Source: Hyperoplus lanceolatus (taxonomy: Eukaryota; Chordata; Actinopteri; Uranoscopiformes; Ammodytidae). From it: a stretch of 64,000 nt of DNA. Both the position numbers and the translations under genes were made by a program. Each line of letters starts with the position of its first letter. The first letter of the stretch is position 1. Shown in pieces: positions 1 to 16,900 of the stretch. The stretch is taken from contig CM049417.1 in the NCBI GenBank assembly GCA_026929865.2, positions 17,774,501 to 17,838,500 on the forward strand. The letters run 5' to 3'. The notes under the pieces are model-generated. The model was given only the letters and a program-made list of their open reading frames with translations. It ran no database searches and had not been told where the DNA came from.

Positions 1-3000
1 ACATAAGAAAGAAATCCTCTGGGGATTCGGCCCCCTTCCCCCCACCCCAAACAGCAACATGCCCACCCAAAAGTACTTTTTGCACATCGCTGTGGCGGCG
101 GGCCTTTCTTTTTCTGTCCCGCTCAGGTCTTGTCGAGCCGTCACAGTGATGGGCCGTACTGTACCAGCAGACAAAGGAAGAGACAACCATCACTCTGGGC
201 CACTGATCGGCCCTGTCTGGATTGAAAAGACTTTGATGAGGCAAAGCAGGGTGGGGGCGCTGAACAGAGAAGTGAGTGTCTCCTGGGCAACCACTGTGAT
301 TGTCTGTCCTTGTCCAAAGTTCCCCATCACACCCCACCAACTACCCCATCCCATTTTTTTCTTTCCTTCATGGGTTGTTCACAAGGCTCCTTCCTGGGTA
401 AAGGGGACTGGCTTTTGCATGCAACGCTAAGTCTGGTACTTGAGAGTGCCTTTGTCCTAGTTGACTTGGAAAAAATGTGAAGTCTAGAAAGGTCTGAACA
501 CGAATTCTCTATTGAAGACTTTTATCTCTTCTCTCTGAAGCTTCTTATCCCTTTTTCCACTGCAGACCCTGTCGTCTAACGTGACCAGTCTAGCCGACAG
601 ATGGTCCAACCATACATTTTTCTATCAGTTGCACTGGTATGATGGCGACAGAGAGAGGGCAGCAATTGGATGGAGGAACCCAGGCAGCAGGGAGGGCCTG
701 CTTTGTAAGGCAGGACAGTGAGGTACAGTGTAGTGCCTGGGATAGGGGGTGAATGTACCCATTTGTCTTCATTTGGGAGGACCAGCAGACAGGGTGGGGG
801 TGGGGAATCTATCCGGGAGGAGTGGGAGGTGCCGGTCCTCCAGTCAAGTGGCCTCGGGGGGATTTGAAATGCATTTGGGGTCCTCCCCAAAAGCCTGGGA
901 AAGTGTGGTGAAGCCGAGATCTTAACCATACACTAATGACACACACTGCCGTCCTTAACTAAGTGTAGCCACAAACGCTAAACTGAGTCCCCTGCAGAAA
1001 TACACAAGAAGAGTCTTTTCAACAGAATGCCTGTGCCTCGGAATGCCAAGGAAATAAAAGGCCTTGTCCCATTTTTTTTAGGGATGCAACAGCACAAACT
1101 GTGACACAAGCAAATTAAACGCACTGTAGCAGAGCTAAAGAGGGAGTTGTAAATTTTGTTAAGAAAGAAGGCATCCACATTTCTCAGTGGTCTCTGCTCC
1201 GAGTTGCCTTGTTTCCATGGAGATTTATGTACACATGGCACACAAAAGAGGGCTAAGGAGGTAACATGGCCTGTTTAAGCCTTGAGGTATTTGCTCGAGC
1301 AAAACCCTGCTGCTAATAACACAGGCTTCATACTGAGCCAGGCAACCTGGCTGCACTGCACACAGGTCAGTGTTTGAGAAAGCGCAGGAGGGGAAGGAAG
1401 GCAAAGAAAAGTCAGATGGAGATCACAAACAACCAAAGATCCCGGAGAGGGAGTGAAGGAATTAAGTGAGAAAGAAAGAGAAAGATAGAAAAAAAAAGAA
1501 AGAAAGAGGCGAGTAAAGAAACCAAGGAGCAAGAAAGAAAACTGCAATACATAAATAGCTCCAGGGTTAAGAAAAAAATAAAAAAGGATCGGGAAGACAT
1601 TTAGTGGGAAGCGGAAATCAATAAGGCAAGCGGTGAAGCTGGGAGGGAGTTCTAAGTGGATTAGATTGAGAGAATGTGTTCGATAGGTTATGGCTCTGAG
1701 AGAGAGGTAGCCAGACACCGCAGGCTCTATTGCATACTAATAGGGAAGCCAGAATGGAAGCTAAGCACAGGGTTGTGCAGTTCAATCTGAAGAGTTTTTA
1801 TATATGGCTCCGGAGTCATTGGTTGAGGTTTTTCCCAGGATACGCATTTTACGGTCTTGCCGATTCTGTTCCGAATGTTCACCGTTAAATTCATGTACAG
1901 GAATAAAATTTCACTCAACTTCCAAAAGAAACATTCCTGAGACTGAGATTCTCTTCCAATATCCTCCCACCAGGGAAACTTCAAATTAAAGGGAGCTGAA
2001 TAACTTTGTACATCTGCATGTGTATCTGAATGATCTAAAAAAAAGGGAAGACAAACAGTAGTGTCCTTAACGCCGTCTGCTTACAACAACTTTTGTTTCA
2101 CACTTCTGGCATGAACCCAGCGAGCCTTGATCTGGCTGGGTGCCTAGGCCTGGGACAGCTGTCATGGTCAGAGTCTGTGGGCTTCAGGGGAAGCCGGGGA
2201 GTGAGAAAAGAAAAGTGACTGGGAGAGAGAAGGAGCGAGAGAGTAATTTGGCCGGGCAGTGTGCCGCAGGGGTGATTCCTGATGGCAGAGGACGATAAAG
2301 GGATGAAGGGAGGGAGGGAGGGATAGATGTTGTGCTTAGTCACAGACCTCCACAGTGACCCAGAAGGTGAGGCCTCTGCAGTGGCCGTTTGACCAAAGGC
2401 TTTTGAGGCAGCCGGGCGGAAAACTAGATGCAAACAGCTACCACACGAAGCGTGTTGAGCATGCAGCGGCCAGTCTTGAAGATAGGGACCAGTCAGACTA
2501 CCCAGCCTACACGATCGGAGAAGGAGGGGTGGGGGTGAGGAGGTGTAGAAAGGCAGTGGTACCTACTCCCCCTCACTTAGACCAATGAACCAAGGGACCA
2601 CCACGCAGACTAGAAGTGGCAGGGGAGTGGAGACAAGCAGTTGGAAAGAGACCACCAGTGGCCCCACGACCGCCGCAGTTTGACCCCGATTGAAGAGGTC
2701 AACAAGGGGGGCTTACGAGCAGCTTCCCCACCTCCTTCCCTTGACCACCACCACCAATCCCCCCACCCCCCAGGCCAAAGGTCTTCCTCCTCCACGTGCC
2801 CTGAGTCTGCGACGGGGCGTTTTCACTGATCTGTTTTGCTCAATTAAACTTCAGAGGACACCCTGCCACATCTCTTTGCAAAGGTCATGACCCCCGGGCC
2901 AGAGGTTAAGTCTGGCGCTCGTAAAACAAGGTCTCCATTAACATGGCAGCACGTATGTAGAGGTAATCCATCCATTTCCACAAACTATCATGACAGTGTG

Positions 3001-3684
3001 GAAAAAAAAGTTACGTAACTGAGTGGGGGTTGGGGGTTGGATGTGATGATGTTTTATGGCTGTCTTAACTTCCAGCACCAGAGTAATGGTAAAACTGCTT
3101 GACCTTGACTTCTTTAGTCTCTCATTGCACTACCTCAGAAATCCCTTTCTGTCACTTGTTAAGGTTATTATACTTAAATTCTTTGTAGTTATTTCTAATT
3201 CATACTACCATTCTTTTTTATTTCTATTAAAGAAATTCATTCATAATCTAGGTAGTTTAAAATGTACGGCAGATCATTTCCATAGAGTTTACCAAGATTA
3301 CTCCTAATTCCTAAATTGGATTGCTTGGGTAGTATATCTTTTTAAATTGTTTCATTTTCATACTCTAATGATACTGTATCAAAAATATTTTTTTATGCAG
3401 AGCCGAACACTTTCAGTGAATACCATAACGATAGTCCAACATTTGTTAAAGTAAAAGTAAAGAGCAGCTTAACAAAACCAAATACAAACGAGGCCTACAG
3501 TATTCAGACATGTCTCAACATGACAATTATCTACATGCCTTGTTACAACTATTCCATCAAGATGTCAAACTGGATATGCAAAATATAAATCCAGGTGGTA
3601 AGAGCCAATGATTTAGAGAAGAAAAAAAAATTAAACTTTGTGTTTTATCAGATAAGGATAAAACAGTGCATTGGAGCACGACAG

Positions 3685-3686
<2 letters not shown>

Positions 3687-3756
<70 letters not shown>
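3687..3756. repeat. (GT)n microsatellite
   Basis: About 35 uninterrupted GT units. The long Val-Cys and Thr-His reading frames across it are by-products of the repeat. Confidence 0.97.
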
Positions 3757-3759
<3 letters not shown>

Positions 3760-4481
3760 TGAGAGAAGCCAGGGCCCTGTATTGAACACTGCCTGCCAGT
3801 TGGCACAATGGATGCCACAACCCCCACTCCCAGCCCCCAGCCTACTTCCCAGCGGGCATTCATCTGGGCATGGGTGCTACAGCCCTGCCTGGCTAAACGC
3901 GTCTGTGCCCCAGAACAAGGGGGCTGAGTGCCCTCTCTAAATTCACCGAGCACACTCGCTGCCAACCCGCCGACCTTTCTCAGGCAGCAACCCACCGGAA
4001 TCGAAAATAAATACATTCTGAACTTATTGATTTCTTGCCACGACAAAATACTGTTGGATAAATAACGGTAGTAACGTATTTTATGTTATCCAATTAAACA
4101 ACACAGCAGAACTGAGCCCCTGCCAGGTAGCAGGACACTGAGAACAATATTAAAAGCACAGTGCGGACCCATTTTTTCCAAGCAGTTCGCACTAATACCA
4201 GATTTGGTTTCAGACAGAGCCATTTGCTAGTTTCTTTGTGTATGTTTGTTTGTTTCGTGCAGTTGCGCCAGAACAAAGGCAGCGGCTTCCATTCTGCCAC
4301 TGTCAAAAAAACTTTCCAACGTGCCCACTGCATTGCGGATGCCAACCAACGAATCAAAGGCATGCTGCAAGCAGACAAAGAGGGTTTGATGCCAACCTCC
4401 AAACCTCTAACAACCATTACTGGTGATTTGCCTGCCTCCCTGGCACAGTGCAAAACAAAATGGCGCCGCACCACACGCTAC

Positions 4482-4591
4482 CAGAATATGGCTGCACTGT
4501 CTGGAGGAGGGCACTGCTTGGTAACTTGAAGTAAAACAGAATATGGCTGCATTGTTTGGAGGTGGGCACTGCTTGGTAACTTGAAGTAAAA
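4482..4591. repeat. Imperfect 55-bp tandem duplication
   Basis: Two adjacent copies, each beginning CAGAATATGGCTGCA and containing GGGCACTGCTTGGTAACTTG. They start at 4482 and 4537 and differ at a few positions. Confidence 0.85.
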
Positions 4592-5027
4592 GGAAAAGGT
4601 GCTTTTGCTTGCAAAAAAATAGAAAATAAAAGGGGGAGCACTGCCAATTCTGTGATCCCGGGAAAAAATGCTATTTTGTATTTGCCAAAGTTTCAAACCG
4701 TGGCAAATTTGTGGACAATGGTAAATAATCGCTCTAATCCGCAACGCGATCTTGAACACGAGTCAATGTAATTCTTGGGCGAAAGAGAACATTATGTTCA
4801 CCCTTTAAGTCAAACACTAAAATGTATCTCCTCGCTCAAAATCTGCTCTTCCTCAAAAGGAGACATTTTCCAAATAAAAAAGCAATAGCTGGAATACGTC
4901 AGTGATGCACAGTACGAACACTAACTCACCATATCCAATGGTGAATATTGTGAAAAATTACTAAAGAGCCATTCTTGAGTTGGTACTGAACAGTTAAAAT
5001 GCAGCAGATGCAAACTAGAGAAGCGGT

Positions 5028-5150
5028 GGCATCCTACAAAAGACACAAAAGAGGGTCTGATGCCAACCCCGGTACCAGTGGCAACCATTATTGTCTGTGT
5101 GCTGTGCCTTCTGCTTTCCCTGGCACTTATCAAACACAAAATGGCGCTCA
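5028..5150. repeat. Diverged second copy of the repeat at 4367-4470
   Basis: Both places share, in order, AGAGGGTYTGATGCCAAC, CAACCATTA, CCCTGGCAC and ACAAAATGGCGC, with indels between the blocks. This indicates a dispersed repeat or an old segmental duplication within the intron. The family was not recognised. Confidence 0.6.
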
Positions 5151-6510
5151 GGGTTTGATGGTAATGAGCTAGCTATACCACCATTTCTCTCTCTATGGCA
5201 AAGTATCAGGGGTTATTCGGTGTTGTGCACTCAATTTGAAACAGGGAATTTCAACAGGGAATACTATAGGGGGATTCCTATGGTGTTAGTAGATAAAGGG
5301 AGGAAGTTCAAAACCGTGGGAGACATTGTTTGACTGTTATTTAATCACATACTATAACAAACCCATTTTGCGGGAGACACGTTTCCATTTTGTAGTAGTT
5401 GTTAGAAAGGTGTTTGCATAAGATTTAGCAAAAATTAAAAACGAAGAATAGAACATTTGTATTCATTAGAAAATGTATATTATCTATCTGAACAATATGT
5501 TCTGCTGAACTTGTGCATTTTCTCTTCTAAATTACAGTCTCTTTTCTATTAAAACTTAGTGTGGAATATCAGATTTTTTTTCTCCAATTCAGCGGTATGG
5601 AAAAGTACCGTATGTGCAAAGCATGTCCTCTAAGAAATTCCAGTAATACATTTTTGCCTTAAATGTTCCAATATTTTGTTAGTTTGTCGAATTCTTTTGG
5701 ATGTATATCACAGGGAGGGGGGATTATAATAAATCAATTTCAAGAAAAAATAAATGGTTTTAACCAGCCATTCAAAAAAACTGTTCATGCCAAAAACCTA
5801 CTGCAGCGCCGGGCAACATATTTTTATCAACCTGTTATTTCACACTTTGCTGAAAGGAATGCACGATGTGGCTGAGACAGCGGGCACATTGCTGTATCCA
5901 AAAAAGGCTTTAATGTAAAAGAAACCAGCGTTTTTGGGAGTACTACTCACATCTTCTATTCTTAGCTTTCATGTGACTTACTTTAAAGAATATTGTTAAG
6001 TGAATGTAGGTATTACTCTTATTTATCTAATGTCGAAAAATCAAGAAACAACAATTTTACAAATGTGATGGTTTCCTTATAAACATAATAAGGTCAAACT
6101 ATTTTTTTTTAAATGTGCAGTATTAGTTTAAATTTAACTGCAGCTTCCCACAAATGTCACTACTTAATAGCTAGGCTTACCATTGTACAGGTTTATGTGT
6201 GGTAAAATGTACCCTGTCCAAATGATAGTATCTGAAAAAATACTGAACATGAGTAGGAGCAGAGACACATTTAAAACATGTTCTACATTTAATAATAATA
6301 GCTTTGGTTTTTTATTTAGAAATGAGTCATACTTGAGCCATATGAAAATGTACGCACAGCCTTAATGCAGCACTGACGATCGTATTTCTCATGTATGTTT
6401 TATGGCAAACGTAGCGGGGACTTTCGGCCAGTCTCAAGCAAAGACTGCCAAAAAAGTAACACATGTGACCCTTGACCTTGCCCAGACATAATTCACACAT
6501 GCACTTTGGA

Positions 6511-6511
<1 letters not shown>

Positions 6512-6548
<37 letters not shown>
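6512..6548. repeat. (CA)n microsatellite
   Basis: Roughly 18 CA units, about 60 bp from the splice donor of the nfib DNA-binding exon on the intron side. Confidence 0.95.
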
Positions 6549-7193
<645 letters not shown>

Positions 7194-8029
7194 TTATGTC
7201 ATCCAACATGGAAAAAAAAAATGTGTTTAGGCAGCTACTAATCTGAGGCAGAAGGGAAAGTCAGACCACAACACACAACACAATAAAAAATCTTATCATA
7301 ACAGGACGCATAATATGTTAGTGGCACTTTCTATCAACAGCTGAAAAAGTCTAGAAGTTTCTCTTCACATAGCAACACTGGTTTTTACCATCCTAGATGT
7401 ATCTGGGCCGGGCGGACAGCAGGTATGACAAGGGCATTCCACTGTTTATGTCAACTGCCAGCACTACAATAGCACCGAGCACGGTGACTGAATGCACTGG
7501 CGTCTCTGCTCTCTGTTAACTGTGCCTGCTCTGAGCGGGAGCATGCGCCCTTCCCTCGCAGCTGCATATCTCTTATCAAACTATCAAACTATTCTTTTTT
7601 CCAAAGTGAACTTCATGATAGATCAGCTCAAGGGACACATGGGAGGGCAGTCACACACACACAAAAAGGAAGTGTAGTAGATTCCCATTCTGCTGGCACA
7701 CACACGCAGCCGGGTGTACAGGCTACGTGTTTCCAAAATGCATTATAAACACAAGCAGGCCAGGGCGACGGCATATCAAACAGATGAATTCTATGAAAGG
7801 TATTCACAAAGGTTGAGTCAGGACTCGATTCAAAGTTTTTGCCAAATCATTTCAAGAAGAGCTGAGGTGAACACACACAGTCACACTTGCCCAGCTTCAT
7901 TCCAAACACCTGAAGTCAGTCATTGATATTAAAATCATGACCCACTTTGAACATTTTCAATCTCTCTTTTAATTTTAAATATTTAATTTTAAACTAGTTT
8001 TAAGTTAAATACTTAGTAATTTATGATAA

Positions 8030-8099
<70 letters not shown>
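8030..8099. repeat. (AAT)n/(ATT)n palindromic trinucleotide repeat
   Basis: About 13 AAT-type units are followed directly by about 10 ATT units. The tract is therefore one self-complementary hairpin-forming sequence, not a plain microsatellite. Confidence 0.9.
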
Positions 8100-8102
<3 letters not shown>

Positions 8103-9318
8103 GATTATTTAAAATATAATGAGTTCTGTCAATGTTTTCTTTGTTGTATTTGGTCTAAGGTTGCTCTGTATTCTGCATTATAATATAGTACACTTTGCTG
8201 CATACCGTATATTTAATTCTAAACTGAAAAATTATTGAAAATATACATTTAAAAAAAAGGAAAAAGTTTTAATTACACGTTTGAAAGAATTGCTCTGGAT
8301 CCTAACACAAAAAAAAACAACATTTTGTAACCTCCCAGAAAGTACACTGGCCTACGGTCAAATTCTAATATAATCACTGTTCTCTGTAGGTGAAGATGAT
8401 TGGCTTAAAAAATGACAGCAGCCGCAAGTGACAAGTGGATCCATTAACTTATCTTTTGTTTTAGGTCATTAAAATGTCAAATGTAATAAGTATTACCCGC
8501 CCCTGCTTTTGAGGAGTCAAACCACTTTTGGTAGGCAGCCGGGCTTTGGGAAACCACAGAAATCCACTCCCTATCTGTGCCTGCCGCCGAAAAAGCCACA
8601 TTTCTCCTCTGCACTTTCGGGCCAATAAAACTCTGCTCCAGTATACTGATGCCAAATTGTAATCATTTATTATACAGCGGGATTAACATTTTATTTCCAA
8701 CAGGTTTTAGTTTTGAAATGCGTTGTATTTACTGTGGATACTATACCGAGCCATACTCTTTTAGTGAAGGGGTGAAAATTAAGAGAATCTGAACTACTTT
8801 AAATGTTCTCTTTTGACTATAATGTAGCAAATTAAACTGACAAAACTAAGCAGTAAATGCTAGTTAATGTGCTTGGCGGCAAATGTCTCTGAAGCATTTT
8901 ATCACTCCTGGTTTCCAGTTTAAAAAAAACTTTCAATATTTCGTTAATTTCTTCTTCTTTTTTTTAAAGCCAGGCTTAAGCCAAAAACAGTAAAGATAAA
9001 TGACTTGGCCAGGGCCTGTGCAGTGCACTTCAGCTGGGGCCATAAAAGCACAATCCTCTTAAGTACAAACTAAACCACATCTCAGTCAATCACTTACTTA
9101 TGCCAAGTAAAATATAAACAGTAAAACTGAGTCAGCCAAAACAGTCGGCTACTCTGTCCAACCGCTGAATCTACCTTATCATGTCTGATCTTCCTACAGT
9201 GAAAGTGGCTTTATCTTCTTTCAACTTCACTTGCCTGAAGTATAGGGGTTTTACTCCAAATAAAAAAAAATACACGTGGAAAGAAAAATATAAACACAGC
9301 TCCAGCAAGGCTGGGAAG

Positions 9319-9384
9319 TGTGTGTGTGTATTTGTATGTGTGTGTGTGTGTCTGTGAGTGTGTGTGTGTGTGTGTGAGTGTGAG
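9319..9384. repeat. Interrupted TG/GTGA-rich microsatellite
   Basis: Successive TG runs are interrupted by TATTTGTATG, TCTGTGAG and TGAGTG, and end in GAGAGAGAG. Confidence 0.85.
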
Positions 9385-9827
9385 AGAGAGGGGTTATCAG
9401 AGGACGCAAATACCCCTAATTAAACCATAGGTCTACCTGAAATGACAGTCTCGCATTGATGTCTTTAAGAAAATCATCTTTACGCATAACTTTACGCACA
9501 CAAAGAGCGCATGAAGATTGGCCACTTCAGTGACTTTTTAAGTGCCTACAAGACTGTTAAATAATTTTTCGATCTCGAAAAGTTAAAAAAATCAGCACAT
9601 TATCCGGAAAAAACACACACATCTCGGACTCTCACGCTATATTTTCCCCCAAAAAATTGAATTTAAAGGTTAGGATGAATTTTGAATTTCCCAAGCAGAG
9701 CTGAAACTGCACAATCCTGACGCGCATAACTTTCGATTCCATGGATGCCTCCTGTAACAACATCATTACAACTGTAGAAAATCATCAGCAATTCAATATT
9801 CAAATTAATAAAAAAAGACACAAATAC

Positions 9828-9854
9828 CTGAGTAAGACAAATTGGAGAATACAT
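9828..9854 (-). CDS. nfib: Nuclear factor I B, exon 1 (first coding exon)
   Basis: The ATG at 9854-9852 opens MYSPICLTQ and is followed directly by the donor GTATTTGT. Mammalian NFIB has the same peptide with one extra methionine in front (MMYSPICLTQ). The exon ends on a complete codon (phase 0), and so does the start of the 532-nt exon, so the join reads LTQ-DEFHPF exactly as in the family. Other NFI genes use different first exons, which supports NFIB. Upstream start sites used by alternative NFIB transcripts are not identified here. Confidence 0.9.
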
Positions 9855-10340
9855 GACAAGGCGACGATCACGGGAGAGTGACTGTACTTGGGACTGATTC
9901 CTCTGATCACTTTATCGCGCCATTCCTGGGGCGATGTGCACCACGCAAGACTGTGTGGAGCAGCTATCCGCGTAAAACAAATACGAGATCATCCAAAAAC
10001 ATCCATGAATATAGGATAACGTTTTTATCCAAAGATTGTCGTGTCCGCAGCGAAAAAGGATAGTAATATTGTTTCTTTCTTAAGTTGCACGGAGTAAGCC
10101 CTTGCAGATTGTACTGGTAGAGCCGGTGCAGACGGGGGCTGCTGCGTCCTACTCCTCTGCTGTACACGGGACTGTGTGTGTGTGTGTGCGCGCGTCTCGT
10201 TCATAAAAGCATCGCGGGGAGCTTCAGTGGGCGCCGAGCGTGTGATGTTCACCCCTTGCTTTCACCAAACTTGATATGATATCGAGCGGTGCACCTTCGG
10301 TCCCTGCGCGAATCCAGCAAATCAGACCCAACTTTTTTTT
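9855..10340 (-). promoter_or_regulatory. nfib 5' UTR and promoter-side region (candidate)
   Basis: Sequence just upstream of the nfib start codon. It becomes richer in CpG near 10180-10310 (GCGCGCG, CATCGCGG, GCGCCGAGCG) than the flanking spacer, as expected around a developmental transcription-factor promoter. No TATA box or defined transcription start could be placed. Confidence 0.4.
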
Positions 10341-10404
10341 CACCCACGTAATTACACAGTCACACTCCTCCTCCTACCCCTCCACCTCCTCCTCTACCAC
10401 CAAG

Positions 10405-13097
<2,693 letters not shown>

Positions 13098-13467
13098 TTA
13101 AAGGTGGAGACAGCGATTCTAGAGAGCGCTTGTTGTCAAAATCACTTTTTGTTAAAATCTGTGAATATCTCCTCATGGTCCGATACCTGTCTGTACTGTG
13201 CACCGGAAGAAAACAATCTGTTAAAACACAGCCTAGGCTCTGTAGACTTGTATGTAAACAAAGGGTATTTAAAAAAAAAACAAACATGGTGTCACACCAT
13301 AGCTAGCAACATGCCCATTTAAAGAGTCTGGGATTTGTAATAACACTGGATTTTTTTTTCAGCGTGCACAATGTAGCCTACTCGGGAATGTTAGCATATC
13401 GGAAGGAGATATAAACTGATTTTGACTACAACAAGGCATTCTCCAGATTCACTGACTACACCTTTAA
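13098..13467. mobile_element. TTAA-flanked foldback MITE, copy 1
   Basis: Begins TTAA|AGGTGGAGACAGCGATTCT and ends ACTGACTACACCT|TTAA. The two ends are imperfect inverted repeats of the family (AGGTGGAGTCAGCGATTCTG, then GCTTGTTG). It has the shared internal blocks GTGAATATCTCCTC and CAGCCTAGGCTCTGTA and no coding capacity. The TTAA on each side suggests a piggyBac-type insertion. Confidence 0.75.
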
Positions 13468-13962
13468 TTAAGGAGGATAAGGGACAGTAAAGTGACATTA
13501 GGGTAACAACAGTGGTTGTAACAGTTACAGCCTTAGTACTGCAGTATAGTAGTAATGTAATGGTGGCATGTTGCCAGTGCAGTGGATTGATAGGCTGTTT
13601 AAGAAGGTTAAAAAGGCTAAAAAGTACCTTGCACTGATGAATTGTCCACTAGGTGCAAATGACTGTGCCAGCATAATTACGGCGGGCAGCATGAATGCAT
13701 GACTTGAATGGGGAAGTCTGACAATGGATTTCACCGCTCTCTCGCCGCTGTTATCTCGACATTGACACAGTATTCACACCGTCTGAAAATGTCAGTGTTA
13801 TTCTTGAAGCAGCATCCACAACACACAGCCAGGGGTCAGTTGGGATTCCCTTAAAAAAGCTAAGCGCATTCATATATTAGACATTTCTTTAATGCCATAA
13901 AAAGCTGCTAAATGGACATTTTAAACACATTCAACACTTTTTATGAAGTCAGTTTGCGTTAC

Positions 13963-13964
13963 TT

Positions 13965-13996
<32 letters not shown>

Positions 13997-13998
13997 TT
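13963..13998. repeat. (TTAT)n microsatellite
   Basis: About eight to nine TTTA units after ACTTATTATT. Confidence 0.92.
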
Positions 13999-16900
13999 GT
14001 TTACCATAACGTTTGACTTAAAGATTAAGTTCAATTTACTTCTTAATTTCTTTAAATGGGTGAGTATGATGAAAGGCTAAGTCATTATCACAAACCTTGA
14101 CTCCATACCCTCTCAGCTTCTATTCATTTGTCAGTAGCCCATGCCAGTCTACTAATACACACATGGCATGAGCCTTAACACATTCCTCCTTCTGACCGTG
14201 GACCTAGCGCCCCCATGTGTCTACAAACACAACTGCTAGTTGCAGGGATGGGACCCGTTGGAGAATTAAAACTGAGGTCCTTTATATGTAGTAGCTCTGA
14301 TTTTTTTAAATTAGGGACATTTGTATTGGTGTTCCAGCATTTTAAATCTCAGGATATACATGTTTATATATTTATTTTTCTTTTTACGGAACACTTGCAT
14401 ATATTAGCTACAGTAGTATTGCAATCACCATTAGGCAAAAAAATAAAAAATATTTTGTTTTTATAAACAATCATTAATAATTTCTAAAAATAGCAACAAG
14501 CACTATAATGGCAAATCTGAATACAGTTGTCTTCTGACTTACAGTATCTTATTACAGTGAGGAAGCATGCACATTACCAGTGTCTTTTTAAACCATTAGG
14601 TGGCGATACACCAAAGTTATATCAATGTGCTTGACATTTAATGTAGTGAACCACAATAAACAGTGGTAGTGGAGTAGAAAATGTGATTCTGATGCTCAAT
14701 GTGGGCATCCAAATAAACTGCAATGTAAAGATAACCATACTGGTACTACAGTACTGCTGCTCCAGAAAACATTTTGAAGTAAATACATACATATATCACT
14801 ATACTCACTCACTCACTCTCACACACACATACACACACACACAGCAGTACTGTTGGCAAACCACTTTGTGACCAGCCTACTGCAATGCCATTTCCTAATA
14901 ATTGCTCCATTTCCTATGGTCCTTTCATATCAGCTAACGGTTCATGAAAAGACAACATAACAGCGCTTGTGTTGACCAAATCCTAAAATTTTTGAACCTT
15001 TTTTAACCTTAAATAAGAACATTTAATTCAATTATATTTCTGATCATTACTTTACGTCATCTTCTGTCTCTGCTTGCTGAAATTGCCCTTTAAATCCCCT
15101 CCTGCATTTTTATACTTACAAGCAACAGCCTGTTTTTATAAATATGAACCTGCAGGTAAAAGAGCTTATTTTAAACAGCATCCGTTAGGTGCATAAAATA
15201 GTGCAGCAGCAAGTGCAAGAAAAAAAATAATTTAATACAAAACGTATAAATGAATAAATATTACTTGAATAATAAAATTCCCACGGTGTTGACAGCTGTG
15301 TTTTGAAATAGAACATGATTGGCAGCGAGGGAACTGAGCAGAATAGGGGTCAGTTCTCTCAGCTCATACGCAGTGGGACAGACAAACAAACCTGGACTTT
15401 AAACCCGGACAATGGGGCACAATACAAGCTTGCCTGTGCTCGGGACAAGTAAATAAATATTCAGTAAGAAATGTCAGCCTGCGTTGCATCGTCTTCGGGC
15501 ATGGGAAAGGCGCGGGTTGGACAAGGGCTCTTTGTTTCCGACACTATCAAATTAACACCGCAGAGGGTGCACAGAGAGGTGCACTTGAGGACGTTCTTAC
15601 ACTAAAGGGAGGATAAATAGTCCCCTCAGTCGTTGATCTCGGGGAAAAAATTAAGTTATTTTGAAAACTAATTAACTCCCTCCTCGCCTTCAAAGTCCTT
15701 GGTCCTTTGTAGTCATACTGGAGTTAAACTGGGGTTTAAACAGTTAAGTGATCAAAGTTACAACTGCTGGCCTTGAGGACCACATTAATTCAGACATGGA
15801 TGTTAGTGCCAAGGGGGTGCTCTCTAAAATACTTCTCAAGTGAGAGCTGAAAAACATCTTTGTTGGAGGCATTGATGGACAAACTACAGACTGGGATAAT
15901 GCAAGTGAAAAGTATTAGCTCTCATTTCTGTCAAACTGTTAAACTTGTCAATCTTTACCTGGGTAAAGATCTGCAAGGCAACATTCCCAAAAACAATGCA
16001 AAATAATGATGTCACGGGTAAATTCAATATTTGGGTGTTGGAGACAAGACATGGATTTTCCCTGAAAACAATATCAGATGTCTGCGCCTGTGGCATCATA
16101 ACTTTTTAGACTTAGGCTATCAGATTAAATACTTGTCTTTCTGAACATGATAGTGATGTTCATCATAATGGCTATAAGAGAGGAAGATCAAGACAAAAGG
16201 GCTCCACTTACCATCCACCACGTCCTCGCTGACATGTCATAACAAAGCTGCCATTTGATGGACCTCTCTGCCAGTTTCCCAGCCATCATGCTGCTACCCT
16301 TTGCTCTCGTGGGACGCACAGTGGAGGACTATAAGACACCTAATCAAAGAGGGGCAGCAGTGGAGGCATGCTGTGACACATGTAGGCCAGTCCTCAGACA
16401 CGTTGCATTGTGGGTGAAGAAGAAAAAAAAAAGAGGAAAGAAAAACAGCAACAACTTGACCAGTGATTTTGGACCTGAGCCTTGAACAAGAGCTGTGACC
16501 CTGCAGCCGTCAGCCTCCCCCCTCCCACACCAACCTTCCTCCACCACGTTGTTGTCTTGGTTTCCACCTCGTCGACCATTTATTTTGTGTGAGGGAAAAA
16601 AACCTTGCCGGTGTATGGAGCTATACCCACTATAGATACAGCTCGCTATCACTGTGTGGCACTGCGCTATAGGTGGTCCTTTAAAATGAAGAATTGTCAA
16701 ACGATTATAGAATAGCACTGACAATTATTCAACTAGTTCCAAGAAAGGTCCAATGTAAAGGTTTGAAAAGCACTATTATTTTCTGTCAAACCATTTTAAG
16801 GTATTAGCAACCCCCCCCCCCCCACACACACACACACAACGTTAACATACAAATGTATTAATGTTCAGAATATTCCTGCATCATAACTTTGACTAAAATA

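Noticed and set aside
1275..1718. 147-codon minus-strand frame rich in Leu, Phe and Ser
   Set aside because: It is the translation of a purine-rich low-complexity tract; no domain, no splice context, not part of the NFI protein.
3557..4046. Long frames with His-Thr or Cys-Val runs
   Set aside because: By-products of the GT/CA microsatellite.
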